Positions 33,175 to 47,400 are shown, counted from the first letter of the stretch. The stretch is DNA of 64,000 nt from Narthecium ossifragum (GCA_963920575.1 OY986974.1:7268617-7332616); one strand, 5' to 3'. The notes: generated by a model not told the origin, from the sequence alone. Made by a program: numbers and translations.

Positions 33175-36100
33175 ATGAATGGTAACAGACAAGTGGAGGT
33201 TCATTACATAAACACAGGATTTCCTTATACAGTCACTGCGAGCTTTATGGATCTCTTTGAAGGTCTGACATATGCTCAGGATGATGGGCTTCGCACAGAA
33301 GCTTTTCATATGCAGGTAGCTTACAAAATGTCCAGTATAGCTGCTTTCATGTCTCCTTTTCCCATTGAACATGAACTGTTTTTAGGTTTGACAAATTTTT
33401 ATAATGGAAGTTGGTTTTTCAATGTGCAGGAAAGCCCTTACTGGTCAATGATGTATGCAAGCTCATATAAGTATGGGCTGTCTGGTCCAAGCAGCAATTC
33501 TTACTACAGTTATAATCATGCGTATGAAGTAAGTGATTATGCACCAAGAATTGATGTTGGAAGGAGGACGTGGGACCACTCTGCCCCTCTGAACAATTCG
33601 GACTCATCTCACCTATTCCCGAATGGCATTGGAATTGCTGCTACAAGTGGAAGCAGTAGCATTGAGGAATGTAAGTACTAAGTAGGTCTGCTTGTAGAGA
33701 AGTGGCTTAGGATGCTTATGTTTACGCATAAGAACACTGTCTGGAACCATTAGAAAATTACATAGTAATGTCCTTGGTGATAGTATTGGCATTTCCTAAC
33801 AGTGCTTGTCAGGTTGGTTGAAATTGCGTTGCTCTAGGCATAACTAATGGAGAAAAATTGGACTTACATATACGTAGCTTGTTTTGCATCACCCAATAGC
33901 GTCTATCATCTTCATTGTGAGGGCTTATTTTAGACCTTCTCTATATACTTGTGTCATGTCCTGTCATACATGGTATGCCTGAGAAACCTTCCTGCCTTGT
34001 TTTGAAAGATTCTATGGTATGAGATGAACTGTGGCATGGGAGGCTGACATGTAAAATACCACTGGCTAAAAAGTAAGACCAGTTTAGCTAGTAAAGGGTT
34101 CTTCTCAAATAGTTGAAACACATTTTGAAAGTAACCTTGAATTGTTAGCTTATCAACTGTCACTAAAATCTTGCACGTAGCATTTTTTGGCAATTACTAA
34201 TTCGGACTCATCTCACCTATTCTCGAATGGCATTGGAACTGCTGCTACAAGTGGAAACAGTAGCATTGAGGAATGTAAGAACTAAGTAGGTCTGCTTGTA
34301 GAGAAGTGGCTTAGGATGTTTATTTTTATGCATAAGAACACTGTCTGGATTCTTGAACCATTAGGAAATTATATAGTAATGTCCTTGTTGATAGTATTGG
34401 CATTTCCCAACAATGCTTGTCAGGTCGGTTGAAAGTGCGTTGCTCTAGGCATAACTAATGGAGAAAATCTGAACTTACATATTACATAAGCTTGTTTTGC
34501 ATCACCCAATAGTGTCTATCATCTTCATTGTTAGGGCTTATTTTGGACCTTCTCTATACATTTGTGCCATTTCCTGTCATACATGGTATGCCTGAGAAAC
34601 CTTCCCATCTTGTTTTGGAAGATTCTATGGTACGAGATGAACTGTGGCATGGGAGGCTGACATGTAAAATACCACTAAGTAAGACCGGTTTGGCTAGTAA
34701 AGGGGTCTTCTCAAGTAGTTGGAACACATTTTGAAAGTAACCTTGAATTGTTAGCTTATCAACTGTTATTAAATCTTACACGTAGCATTTTTTTCTTCAT
34801 TGTCACATACGGACCCCTAAATACCTTGAATGCTCATAAAGTGCCATATATGGACTCCTAAATACGTTGAATGTTCAGGAGGCAGGTCCTGCTTTGTTCC
34901 TTTGGCATTATTTACAAGAGTTCTTATCTCCTAACTGTGTCCTTGTCTAGGCCTCTCTTGTTTCATATGACTCAGTTGATATCACCTTTTGGTTAATTTT
35001 CTGATCCAGGGACCAATTGAAGGTCGAAAATGAGTCTGAAAAGTTCAGTTGATAAAAATTTTAATTGGAAGTTCTTTTTTGCTCTGAATGTTATCGTGTA
35101 GATTACTTGGTTTCTTGAAGAAGCCCCCAGAGGAATTTATATGGTTCTAATTACAAAAAAGTTTGATTCTGGAAAATATTGTTGACTCCTGCAAAATTCC
35201 TGTCTTGCAGGTATTCGCACTCAGCATACTGCAAGTGGTCCTCAGGTGAGAAGCTCTTTAGAATGGTCCTCATAAGTTTTATATTAGTACACTTTTGAAC
35301 ATCTCATAATGTTGGCATTATGCATGCTTAAACTCTCTTATCCAGTGACAACTTCCTGTAGTGTCAGTATCAGTTTTCTTGTTATTTAGTTAATGTTCGC
35401 CTATAAACCATGACTAAAAGCAAGGATTGTCACGCCGGTGGCACGCGCCGTGCCGGCAACCCACCGGTACGGTACGCGCCGTGCCGGACCGGTACGTCCC
35501 GTGCTGGTCCAGATGAGTGAAATTCACTTGTTTTCAACATCTTCAATTGGCCAAATATAATCTATTATACCAGCACAGAGTGAAAACATATCAAAGTAGT
35601 ATAATACAATACATAACACATAATCAACGGTTCAATACATCTCTTATACGAGTACACACTAAGCTCTTTTCTAGACTAATCATAAACTGTCATCGGTGGT
35701 CTAAGATAAATGTTTCTAGTAGAACTCAAAAACAGATAGCATTCCAACAGGAAATTCATGAAAATTTTTAAACTTTTTTTTAACACCTTCAAATATGGAC
35801 AAATACTAGTTTTTTCATTTTTCCACCAATTTGAATTAATTTTGATGTAAAATACAACATTTATCAATTAATATGAAAATTATCGTAAGTAATTAACATA
35901 GAAAATAACATCAACAATTAACGTAAAAATTAACATGAATAAGTAAAAAAAAAACTAAATAGCATCAGAAAGTAATATAATAACTAAAATGATTATTAAC
36001 ATAAAATTTTAAATTTTCACATGATACATTTAATTATTGGAAAGTTACCATTATTAGATAAAAAAGAATGCTAAAAACAATCATTATTAAATAAAAAAAT

Positions 36101-39100
36101 GTTACTAATAACCATCATTAAATAAAAAATAATAAAAAATAACATTTATATGAGGCCTATCATTGATAAATAAAAAGTAATGATAAATAACATACTGATT
36201 TTTATTTTTAGCTTGTCAGCACTCACTCACCCCCTCTCTTCTCTCCTTGTCTGACTTGTTGCACTCACCCCCCTTCTCTCTCCTCCTCTGACTTGCTGAC
36301 TACCCGACCAGCTTCTTCTCTTTTATTTCTCTCCTTATTTTGCTCTGCATGCTGCCCACAAATTCACGTGTCACCCCTCCTCTCTCTCTCTCTCTCTCCT
36401 CCCTTTTCTTTTACTTTTTCCCCCCACGTGGCCACTGCTCTCCCCTCTCCTTCTCTTTTTTTCTCCCGCAACACTCTTCACTCCTCACCTCCTCCTCACG
36501 CGGTTCCTCCTCTCCTCCGCCTCCGCCTCTCCCCAGATCGCGTTCGCGACTCCTCCCCACGCGGCTCCTCCGCCTCCGGCCCCTCCCCTCCGCCTCCGCC
36601 TCGGGCTCCTCCTCCCCTTCGCCTCGGGCTCCTCCTCCCCTTCGCCTCGGGCTCCTCCTCCCCTTCGCCTCGTCCTCCTCCCCTCCGCCTCGTCCTCCTC
36701 CCGGCTCCCCCTCTGCTCCGGCTCCTCCCGTCTCTCTTTCTCTCCTCCCCTCTCGCTCCTCCCTCTTCCTTTGTTCCTCTCTCTCCTCCAGCTCCTCTGT
36801 TTCTCTCCTCTTGCCCCCCCTCCCCTCTCTGTTTCTCTCCTCCCCTCTTCCTCTGTTTCTCTCCTCCCCTTTCTCTCCTCCCGCTTTCTCTGTTCCTCTC
36901 TCTCCTCCGGCACCCCCCCCACCCCACCCCCCCCCCCCCCCCCCCCCCCCTCCACACACACACACACATATCGGGTCAGTACCGGGCGATTCTCCGGCAC
37001 CCCCCCGATACTGATTCGGGGGAGGGGGGGGGGGGTTATCCCGGCTAGCTGGCGGTCCGGTACATACCGCCCGGCACGGACATGTGCCGGCCGGTATGGA
37101 AATCCTTGGCTAAAAGTAATTATCCATGTCATGATTGGAACGTCTATTTCTAAAGTTTTGATGGTGATGGCTCATCCATAGAGAAGTATTGGAAAGGGTA
37201 TTTCTCTTGTTCTCTTTGATGGCTACATTTTTTTTTTGTGTCAATATTGAATGGCAAAGCCTTCATTTTGTATTTCAGGTCATTTGGCAAGACAATATTG
37301 ACCCAGACGACATGACTTACGAGGTTTGCTTTGCTTTTGGACATGCTCTTCTACAGTTTCCTTGATGATATATTTACTTCTAACTCTTACTTTCCTGCTT
37401 TTTTACATTTATTTCAGCATGTAGGCCTTACCATTGTATTTAATATAGAGTACTAGCGTGACTTGTTATACAAGGTTGTGCATATCTATCAGTTTGAGTT
37501 TGTGATAATTTTCTATGTGTTGCAACATGCTCAACGCTGAGTATGTTATTTACTTGATTCACAACATTGGACATTTCTAGACCATGGAAACTATTTTCAC
37601 TCTCTCTCTATTGACTGCTATAATTAATTCTGAATAGGAGCCAGCCTCTACATTAGATTATGTAGTTTTCTCAAATCGCAGAAGTTATTTAAAGAGCTGC
37701 TCTATTTGAGATCGTCTCTCCTTCATCTATCATTTTTTGAGCTGCTGATCAGCCTCCTTCGATTGCTTTGAATTGCCCCATTAGTATTCAGCTTTTTACT
37801 CAAGTTTCTACTTATCAATTGTCTTCATGGTGTCAACCCATATTCTTTACTTTAAAATGCCTCCTGCAAATGAATCTACTGATCTAGTTCCTCTTTTGCA
37901 TCCATATTACAGCCATTCTTAGTCCACCTGCTTGTCTGAACTTTTTTGCCACATGGTATTAGGGCTTTCTTGTATCTATTTCTTCTCTTGGAGAGTTAAC
38001 GCGACGTTCTAGGCAATCTCAAGTGAATGCAAGTCATTCTTGAGCGCGAGTTCATAGCCTACATATACTTGGCATTTTGTTCCTCTCTATTTTGGAAAAG
38101 CTCCCATATTTTGTCATTAGTTCAGAAGGTTAAACTTTTGTGGTGGATCTTTGCAATGCTTTAAAGCATGCTGTATTGTTAGAACATGTGCATAAGAGCA
38201 AGGATTGTTGTGCAATCAGCATGTGTCATGTCAGATTCTGTCTGGCACAGATTGTGCCAACTGCACTGCTCATACACTTGGCACGGTTGATGTGACAGCC
38301 AGTGTGATGATGGCATGAAGGCAATGCGGAGATAAATTTTCCAAGGTATACAATGAAAATCAGTCAGAATTATAGTGAAAAAGAGATAGAAGGGCCTGTA
38401 TCTTGATGCCGAAAGCATCAAGCTGGGGTGTTGCCTATAGTGAAGTTTGTGGTCAAATTTTAGAGGACAGAGGCTGCTGTAGTGTTAGCATCGACCGATT
38501 GCTGTGAGTAGCTTGCGGAGGATGATGGAAAATAGGAGATGGAGCTTGGCGTGGGTGGAAGAGTGGAGGAGGTGGGCAAGCTTGAACCAAATATGAGTTC
38601 TGGGTGAATATGAGGCAAGACATTGCATTTCGGTCAGGTTTACAACTAAAAACCATAGTTTTATCATTCCCTTTCGACAAAAAAACTTATAATATATTAG
38701 CACTACGAAACTGGGGTTCATACCAGGAATCCATTGGCAAGAGATGTCTCAAGCGGCAAACACACGGCCGCTCGAAATGGAAATCCTTGCATAACAGTAT
38801 GGCATGGATTCTTAGACGTTTGCTCGAATATGAAAATGGTCCACTTTCTCAATCTCTTACTGTTATTATACTTGTACTTTGTTGGTCTCTTGCTTAGTTC
38901 GGCCTGAAGATTGCATTTCTTCATGGTGATCTTCAAGATTAGATCTGTCTCTGAAATCACCTGGAATTTTTCCATCCTTACCATTGATGTTTATCTTCTT
39001 CATCAAACTCTTTATGCAGTCTCAAATACTTCTGAAGGTCTTTTGTGATTCATGGTTTCAGTATCTTCTAAGGTGATTTTGGCAGCTGGCTTCATGGCCG

Positions 39101-41585
39101 AATTTTCTCGACCATGCAATGTTGGTTAAATGTTCTCCTGATTGTTACACCAGTTTTGTATATATTTGGACACTACTATCGTTCATGATGATCTATCGTA
39201 GACCCACTCTGCAAACTAGTATCTGCAGTGTCTTTTTGGTGTGAACAGCCTAGTCTTTCTTGTTCTATTGTAAGGATTTAGTTGCTTCCACTTGATGGAA
39301 TATTTGTCTGATCAGATCTATCCTACTCATCTCGTCATTTGTGTGTGTGGTCAATGGATCAGGATACATCTGCTTCCAATTGATTTTCGAAAGAAGCCGT
39401 AACTCGATTATGGCAAGATCCTTCAGATCCGATTCCCTGTCGGCAGCTTGTTAAGGGCCTTTCTTAGATGGCTTAGGCATACATGTCATTTGTTAATTTG
39501 TTTCTGACACAATATGTGAGTGCTTTGTAGAGGTTTTCTCACGTCTATGGGCCGTCTATGGATCCCATTCACATTTGCAAAATTCTGGTCTTTGTCCCTC
39601 TGCTCTCTCTCAATATTCATGCCTTTGTGATGCTGATTGGGCTGGGGAACCTCTTATCCATAGTTCTAAGTGCTGCTTATTAAGCCAAACTACTACCAAT
39701 TAATAAATCATATGTAACTTGATTGCCCTATTTTCTGCCAATCATCATTTTTCTATGTGCATGTCTCTGGATCGTACTGTCCTTAGTTCCTTCATTAGCA
39801 CTACTTTTTTTTCTTATGATCAACATATCTTGTAGTTTATGTTTCTAGTGGTCCTTTGGTTCACCGGAAATGTAATTTTCAACTGTTCATTAGTCATAAA
39901 TGACCTCTCAATATCTTCTTACGTTTTGTTCCTTGCCTTGGTGCTTATCAAAGCTTGAATGATCATATATTATTTTTCACAGGAATTGCTGGATTTAGGT
40001 GAGGCTGTTGGAGTTCAAAGCAGAGGACTTTCTCATGACCGTATATCTTCACTTCCTATCACCAAGTACAAGTGTAGCTTCTTTTCAAGAAAGAAATCAC
40101 GATGTGAAAGGTACGCATGCTTTGTCATGTCTTAGTCAATGTGTGTGCTTCCTCGTGTATTTCCAGTCAACCTCAAACATAGCAATTTTTCTGAGAGTAG
40201 ACTCAGGATATTCTATTGTATGTCAGTATCTGGTTGTTAATGCCACATAGTAATAACATCTATATGCTCATTGGTTATGCTTTCTTTGTACATTTACGAT
40301 CACAAACAAGAGCATCTTGACTCGACCTAGTGATTTGTTTATGTTTTTTTCTATGGGGTAAGCTGTAGGTTTCATTTGGCAAGATCAACTTTTGTCTGGT
40401 TAGCTCAGGATGCACTATAGTTGTTCTCAGATAACTATGGTTGCCAAACTTGCTCCTTTCTGCACTAGACACTTTTGTTCTAAATTACTCGACATCTTGC
40501 TACATTCTCAATTTATGGAATGACTTTTCACGGGTCTCTTAATAAGTTCAAAGTCTAGACTTCACTTTTTCTGCTTAATTAACTCCTTAGTTGCTCAAGC
40601 ACAGAAAATCCTAGGATATGTCTTCCCATCCTGCATTTGACCATTATGTTTTTTGCATACGTATGTGCTCTCATATCCCAAACTTGTCTTGGATAGGGAT
40701 TTGGGGCAAATTCACCAAGGGCGGATGTTGGCCTAATTATTTTGCATGATTATTTCTGTTGATCACTGAATTTCTCAAAATTGAGTGGAGTCGTTTCAAG
40801 TTGGCATGTTCTTTTTAAAACGAAAATCTGAAGTGAAGATATCAGAAATCATTGCTCTTTCACTGTTTTCTTAAGCAATAATATGAGAAACATATTGATG
40901 TAAAACCTTAATTGTAGTCAATCAACTTTAGTTAAAGTTCCTATGATGGAGGTTTGAGATAATTAAAATTTTGTTTAAATTTGTTACTTGACATCTTGAG
41001 TAACATTAGCTGGTGAGGTTCAGGTTTGGTGAATTAACCGGATTCAATTTCACATGATGGCAGATAGGGAAAAACCTCATCTGACATAGGAACTTACCAT
41101 TGCCATAATTTCACATGATAGCAGATAGGAAAAAGCCTCTTCATAAGAGAGGAGCTTACCACTTGATGGCATTGCAAGGCCAATGCCGCCCAGTATTCAC
41201 CTTACTTCTTTTTTTCTATCTATTCACAGTGGTCTAACTAATCGATCGACATAGTCAGTTTCACAGCAGATGTTGTTAAAATCTGCTTATCCAGAAACCA
41301 AATTATAAACTTCTGCTGTATTGGCTTGGAATCAGGTGTGTGATCTGCCAAATGGACTACAAAAGAGGGGATAAACAGATGATTCTTCCATGCAAGCATG
41401 TGTACCATGCAGGGTGTGTGGCAAGGTGGCTTAGCATAAACAAGGTAAGATGAGAGCCAATCACTCATAAATGTTTATAGTCACATCACGTCTATCTTTG
41501 TCGTCTGAAAGTGTTTTTCCTTCTCATGCAGGCATGCCCCGTTTGTTTCATTGAGGTCCCTGGAGAAGAGCATAGATGCACATGA
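33175..41585 (+). CDS. BB-like: BIG BROTHER-like RING-H2 E3 ubiquitin ligase, seven coding exons
   Basis: Coding exons 33175-33315, 33430-33670, 35211-35245, 37279-37323, 39983-40110, 41336-41444 and 41532-41585 join in matching phases into 250 codons plus TGA; Arabidopsis BIG BROTHER is about the same length. The N-terminus MNGNRQVEVHYINTGFPYTV is characteristic. The RING-H2 finger has Cys198, Cys201, Cys216, His218, His221, Cys224, Cys235 and Cys238 with C-x2-C-x14-C-x-H-x2-H-x2-C-x10-C-x2-C spacing, all intact, followed by 12 residues. BIG BROTHER is known to limit organ size by ubiquitinating growth regulators and acts with DA1. The same role here is inferred. Introns 2-4 are enlarged by a tandem duplication, a hAT-like insertion and copia debris, none of which touches a splice site. 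Confidence 0.92.
33595..34795 (+). repeat. 604-bp tandem duplication copying the end of coding exon 2 into intron 2
   Basis: The block starting TTCGGACTCATCTCACCTATT at 33597 returns at 34201 with a few substitutions and small indels. It covers the last 74 bases of exon 2, its donor (GTAAGT in the original, GTAAGA in the copy at 34275) and about 520 bp of intron. The copied exon piece has no obvious acceptor next to it, so it is probably silent. Confidence 0.9.
35421..37108. mobile_element. hAT-like element in intron 3 of the BIG BROTHER-like gene
   Basis: Ends CAAGGATTGTCACGCCGG and, inverted, CAAGGATTTCCATACCGG. Flanking 8-bp words ACTAAAAG (35413-35420) and GCTAAAAG (37109-37116) differ by one base. 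Both ends carry GCCGTGCCGG/CCGGTACGG subterminal words. The interior has an AT-rich half (35560-36210) and a pyrimidine-rich half (36220-36960) ending in C-run and (CA)n tracts. The long Ser/Pro frames there are low complexity. No transposase. Confidence 0.65.
38890..39700 (+). pseudogene. Decayed copia reverse transcriptase/RNase H remnant in intron 4
   Basis: Near 38897 the DNA still reads KIAFLHGDLQD followed by a stop, matching the copia RT motif NAFLHGDLQE. Near 39605-39680 it reads CDADWAGEPLIHSSK, matching the RNase H motif DADWAG. Stops and frameshifts break everything between. No LTRs were found around it. Confidence 0.7.
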
Positions 41586-41868
41586 AACTCCAGGAGCAGA
41601 TCCTTAGCGATGATGCGATCAGTCTTTACCGACTACTTGGACCAGTATCTTTTTTCCTCCACGAGTTTGGCTTTCAACACGAATAGATTGCTGCATGTTC
41701 TTTGTTTTTTTCTTTTCTTTTCTTTTCTTCCACTGTTTCTATCAGTAGAGTATATCATTCAAAATTTCTGAACGGTAGATGTAATGAAATAGTTGGTTTA
41801 GTGGACATCTGTTGGGTTGGAACAATCGGTTTGTAAAATTGAAAGCATGTATACTTGTACCAGAGAAT

Positions 41869-42000
41869 GAGTCCTGTTTGGATCATACTGTTCAAGTCAG
41901 TATTTTATTAACGATATGAACCGTTGGATGAGATCTAAATAGATATCATCTGTTGGTGTGATGGTAGTATGAAAACAACGGTATGACGTAACCAGGACTC
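41869..42000. mobile_element. 132-bp MITE with 9-bp TSD downstream of the BIG BROTHER-like gene
   Basis: Inverted ends GAGTCCTGTTTGGATCATAC and, reversed, GAGTCCTGGTTACGTCATAC. Flanks CCAGAGAAT (41860-41868) and CCAGAGAAC (42001-42009) match at 8 of 9. The 9-bp TSD points to a MULE-type source. It lies about 280 bp after the stop codon and may fall in the 3' UTR. Confidence 0.8.
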
Positions 42001-42296
42001 CCAGAGAACAGCTCTTTCTTGTAGCTTATAAGTAGTCACTGTTTAGCTAAGTAACGGTTCGCCAAAGATACGTTTCTATGTAGCCAGGTCACTCAGGAAG
42101 ACAATAGATCTTGCTAAGCCTAATCAATCTCTATGCAAATGATTGCATACAGACAGACATGAAGTAGCTCGGTTGATGAAAGGAGAAGTTTGTTAGCATA
42201 GATCAATCTTTTACGTGTTCTTCAACTCGGTTCATGTTTGGGCTATTTCTTTGTCTGATGGTCTGATTTGGAATGGTTTAGTTTAAGGCTAAATTT

Positions 42297-43634
<1,338 letters not shown>

Positions 43635-44502
43635 TAGTTTTAATTCTAGGCGATTTGGGCCAAGTCTAGGTATGGGGTGCTCGGTCTGAACTTGCTTCCT
43701 TATGTCAATACTTGTTGCATGGGTGCTCGGTCTGAGTGGATAACAAATTTAGATTTCCAGTTTGACAATGGATAACAGATTTGATTTTTGATTTTTAATT
43801 GTAAAGGTACTCTTTACAAGCGAATATCTCAGTGGAAAATACTTGTTGCATCTAATGTTGAGCTCACAAGTTGGAGCCTAGGATGGGAAAAGCAGCCTTA
43901 ACTCGTGATGCCCATGCTAGAGGTCAAAAGCTCTTCCGAAATCAACATGCGGTATGTGAATTGCTTATTTTCTTATTTTCTTAATTAGTTCAGCCTATTA
44001 CTCACTCAGAAGATAAATATCCTATAAAGTACCTTCTATAATTTCTACAAAATAAGGCACCTGTGTCTAGCTCCCTTTAAACATGATCATGTAAATGTGA
44101 ACAGGTAATCAGTCGTTGCAGCCAAATCTGAATTAGGACCCGCATGTTTGTATTATGAGCGCGTTAGACTCGACTCAATCCAATGGACGAGTTCATCAGA
44201 CTCGAATCCAGAAGCTCACAGATCAAGCCATCTCAAGACTAGACCCGACTCGACTTGACCGACCTAAGCCAAATCAGGCTGACTAGGTCCAACCCCCCTT
44301 GAATTGGGCGGCAAGCCAGTGGGTCCCACCTCAAGTCCAACTCCAAGAAGGGTTTCCCACACTTATCCTAATTTAGAAAATTACTGCTTTATTAGAGTTT
44401 TATTAGCTTTTATCACTTTATTTTTCAAATCTTTATCTTTTATTTAAGTCCTATTAGGTATGGTTAAGTCCAAGAGAGCCCTAGTTGTAGTTGGAGTCTT
44501 AA
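43635..44502. other. Intergenic DNA, nothing firm
   Basis: AT-rich. It contains the phrase CTCGGTCTGAACTTGCTTCC (near 43679), which recurs at 44750, so a local duplication is present. No gene. Confidence 0.4.
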
Positions 44503-44696
44503 GCCCCCGTTTGGTTTGGGGTTAGGATTAAGGGGGTTAAGGGGAATATGGGGTTAGAAAAAGTGGGGGTAAGAAAAAGTAGAGAGGAATGTAGTAGGTT
44601 GAATAGTAGTAACATCGTAATCATTGTTTTGGTGTTTGGTGAAAAAATAGGGATAAAATGGAGGTAATCCCCTTAACCCCGTTGCCAAACAAGGGC
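44503..44696. mobile_element. Tourist/Harbinger-type MITE, 194 bp, TSD TAA
   Basis: Inverted ends GCCCCCGTTTGGTTTGGGG and (inverted) GCCCTTGTTTGGCAACGGGG, flanked by TAA at 44500-44502 and 44697-44699. AT-rich interior with no coding capacity. Confidence 0.85.
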
Positions 44697-44820
44697 TAAG
44701 GGTCCATGCTATGATAAAGAGCACCCATCTGTTCGGTGGATTTATACTCGGTCTGAACTTGCTTCCTTATGTCAATACTTGTTGCTTCCAAATCTTTATC
44801 CGTTATTTGAGTCGTATTAG

Positions 44821-45225
44821 GGGGCCGTTTGGGTGTGCGTTCATGCTTTCCAAACGCACTTTTTTTTGGACCGAACACAGCCGCGTTCACAAAAATCCCG
44901 TTTGGGAATAATAGCAGACTGGTGGGGACCACTTCAAAACAGCATCAGAGACGAAGCAGTTTATAGGTCCTTCCATTTGACCACACATTGGCTGCGGCGT
45001 AACAAACACAGAAACAAAATAACAAACTAATATTTTACACTGTACATTTGAAAATAAACGCACACCCAAACAATAATTTACATGAACACACTTTTCTGCC
45101 ACAGTTATTAACTTGTCATACCAAATAGTTTTGGAGTCGTTACTGCACCGCACCTCACCACAGTTTACAAACACACCACACCTCACCACGGTCATAAAAA
45201 ACACAACGCACGACCAAACGGAGCC
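44821..45225. mobile_element. PIF/Harbinger-like MITE, 405 bp, TSD TAG
   Basis: Left GGGGCCGTTTGGGTGTGCG and inverted right GGCTCCGTTTGGTCGTGCG, with TAG at 44818-44820 and 45226-45228. A 3-bp TSD and G-rich TIRs fit Harbinger relatives. No transposase. Confidence 0.7.
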
Positions 45226-45229
45226 TAGA

Positions 45230-45984
45230 TATGGTGCTTCCTTATGTCAATACTTCCTCCAAGTTATCTTATTCTCCACCTCTATCCATATCTTCCCAAA
45301 TTTTCCTATATTTTTCCTTGCCTTTCTCCCTATTTTCCAGCCTTTTCTCTCTCCTCTCTCCTCTCTCCTCCCGGCGGCTCACCCTCGGCTCGCTCGCGGC
45401 TCACCACCAAGCCGGGACATCATCGTCCCAGCTTTATCCGGCTCCGCCCCATCTCACCCCGAGCCAACTTCTTCCACCGTCCATCGCCACCTCTCCGACC
45501 ACCCCCGTTCTCCCAAACCACCACCAATCTCCCCTCCATCACCTACCATATCTACCTACAACATCCTCCACCTCCAACACCGTCTCCACCGACGCCGGCG
45601 AATTCCACCCAAACCCTCCACCACCGACTACCTTCGATCCGGCCACCCTGCGCCTCCAAACCACTCCAAAACTCCACCAAATACTTCCCCATCCTCAACC
45701 CCGACCTCCTCTGCCCTTCACGGCCCTCGGAACCCGCTCCTTAGCAACCGTTCAAGGACGCCGGCAACCACCGCGCCGCCTGCCGCCGTTGTGTCACGTA
45801 CAGGGCCCAATCTCACGATCGGACACCACAGGAAGACTTCTTGGTCATCCACGATCTCTCTTCCACTTTTCTTGGCTGCCGACGACGAGGTTTCACCGTT
45901 GATCCTCCGCCGGCACATTGGGGCATATGACTAGTGAAGCATGTGATCAGAAAAAGCATCATTTGGATCGAGCAATAAGCATAG
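45230..45984. other. Pyrimidine-rich, Ser/Pro-coding block of unknown origin
   Basis: Three overlapping plus-strand frames stay open because of a C/T-rich composition. None has a recognisable domain. Possibly captured gene DNA; I cannot choose a frame. Confidence 0.3.
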
Positions 45985-45993
45985 ACCTTGGAC

Positions 45994-46202
45994 GAGTCCT
46001 GTTTGGGTTATACCGTTGTTTCCATGTTATCATCATACTAACGGATGAGATCTGTTTAGATCTCATCTAACGGTCAAGATCTTTAATAAAATATTGACTT
46101 GGATTATGATAAGAATGATCTCAGGTTGAGATCTAAATAGATCTCATCTGTTACTTGGTATGATAGTAGTATAGAAACAATGGTATGATCTAAACAAAAC
46201 TC
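45994..46202. mobile_element. 209-bp MITE of the same family as 41869-42000
   Basis: Left end GAGTCCTGTTTGGGTTATAC; inverted right end GAGTTTTGTTTAGATCATAC. Flanking words ACCTTGGAC (45985-45993) and ACCTCGGAC (46203-46211) match at 8 of 9. The interior carries nested AGATCTCATC/GATGAGATCT inverted words. Confidence 0.82.
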
Positions 46203-46383
46203 ACCTCGGACCAACCACATGGTTGTAAGTGACCTTTATCATAATCTGGGTTTCAGGAGCAACCACATGTGTTTCCTGAAAGATGTTTTTTTTTCCTCTA
46301 TTTTTTAGGAGGGGCGATAGATTTCACACCAGCTACCAAATTTTAATTTGGTATGGCTTAAACTGCACGTGCTATTTTCTTAA

Positions 46384-47400
46384 GGCTGTGGCTATCCACA
46401 CCACAAAATAAACTCAATACACCACAGAAATTATTTTTTGGAAAAAAAAATAAAAATCCTAAACTACCCCCCTCTCTCTCCCGACCTCTCTCTCCCGGCG
46501 ACATCGGCAGCCATCGCCGGTCCTCCACCACCTCTCCACCCCGGCAGTCACCACCAGCCGCGGGAGAGAGGAGGGGGGGAAGAGGAAGGCCGGCCGGCTG
46601 CGAGAGAGAAGAAGGAAGAGGGAGAAGAAGAGAGAGAAGGCGAGAGAGAGGGGGGAAAGGGAGGGCAGCCGGCTGCGGGAGAGAGGAGGCCGGTCGGCCG
46701 CGGGAGAGAAAGGGAGGGGGGGAAGAGTGGAGGGCGGCCGGCCGCGGGAAAGAGGAGGCCGGCCGGCCGCGAGAGAGAGATAAGGTGAGAGGAAGAGGGA
46801 AGAGGGAAGAGGGAGGCGTGAGAGAGAGAAAGGCGAGATAGAGGGGGGGGAAAGGGCGGGCGGCCGACTGCGGGAGAGAAAGGGAGGGGGGCAGAGGGAG
46901 GGCGGCCAGCCGCGGGAGAGAGGAGGCCGGCCGGCCGCGAGCGAGAGAGAAGGCGAGAGGAAGAGGGAAGAGGGAGGCGGGAGAGAGAGAAGGCGAGAGA
47001 GAGGTGGGGGGAAAGAGAGGGCGGCCGGCCGCGGAGAGAGGAGGGCGGCCGGCCGCGGGAGAGAGAGAAGGCGAGGAGGGGGGGGGAAGAGGGAGGCTGG
47101 TGCCGCCGGGAGAGAGAGAGAGAGAGGGAAGAGGGAGGCCGGCGCCACCGGGAGAGAGAGAGAGAGAGAGGGAAGAGGGAGGGAGGCCGCCGCTGTCGCC
47201 GCCGAGAGAGAGAGAGAGGGAAGAGGGAGGGAGGCCGCCGCCGCCGGGAGAGAGAGAGGGAAGAGGGAGGGAGGCTGCCGATGTCGCCGGGAGAGAGGTC
47301 GGAAGAGGGAGGGGGGTAGTTTAGGATTTTTATATTTTTTTTTCAAAAATTAATTTTTGTGGTGTATTGAGTTTATTTTGTAGTGCGGATAGCCACACCC
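46384..47400. mobile_element. MULE, 1.0 kb, with a GAGAGA/GGCCGGCC minisatellite core
   Basis: Perfect 9-bp TSD TTTTCTTAA at 46375-46383 and 47401-47409. Long TIRs pair through CTATCCACACCACAAAATAA and ATCCTAAACTACCCCC (about 85 bp). Between them, about 800 bp is purine-rich on the plus strand, made of irregular units combining (GA)n, GGAGGCCGGCCGGCCGCG and GGGAAGAGGGAGG. The frames of up to 295 codons on either strand are products of that composition. Confidence 0.88.

Noticed and set aside
33430..33681. Treating 33175-33681 as a single 168-codon exon
   Set aside because: The readthrough between 33316 and 33429 has consensus GT and AG ends, and the protein matches the BIG BROTHER family only when that intron is removed.
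36293..37132. Long open frames of up to 251 codons on both strands
   Set aside because: They lie in a CT-rich, C-run and (CA)n tract inside an intronic transposon. All frames on both strands stay open and read only Ser/Pro/Leu or Arg/Glu/Gly.
45113..45934. 273-codon frame on the plus strand
   Set aside because: Three plus-strand frames are open at once through a pyrimidine-rich block, and no conserved motif chooses between them.
46438..47346. Frames of 295 and 116 codons on opposite strands
   Set aside because: Composition artefact of the GAGAGA/GGCCGGCC minisatellite inside a MULE.
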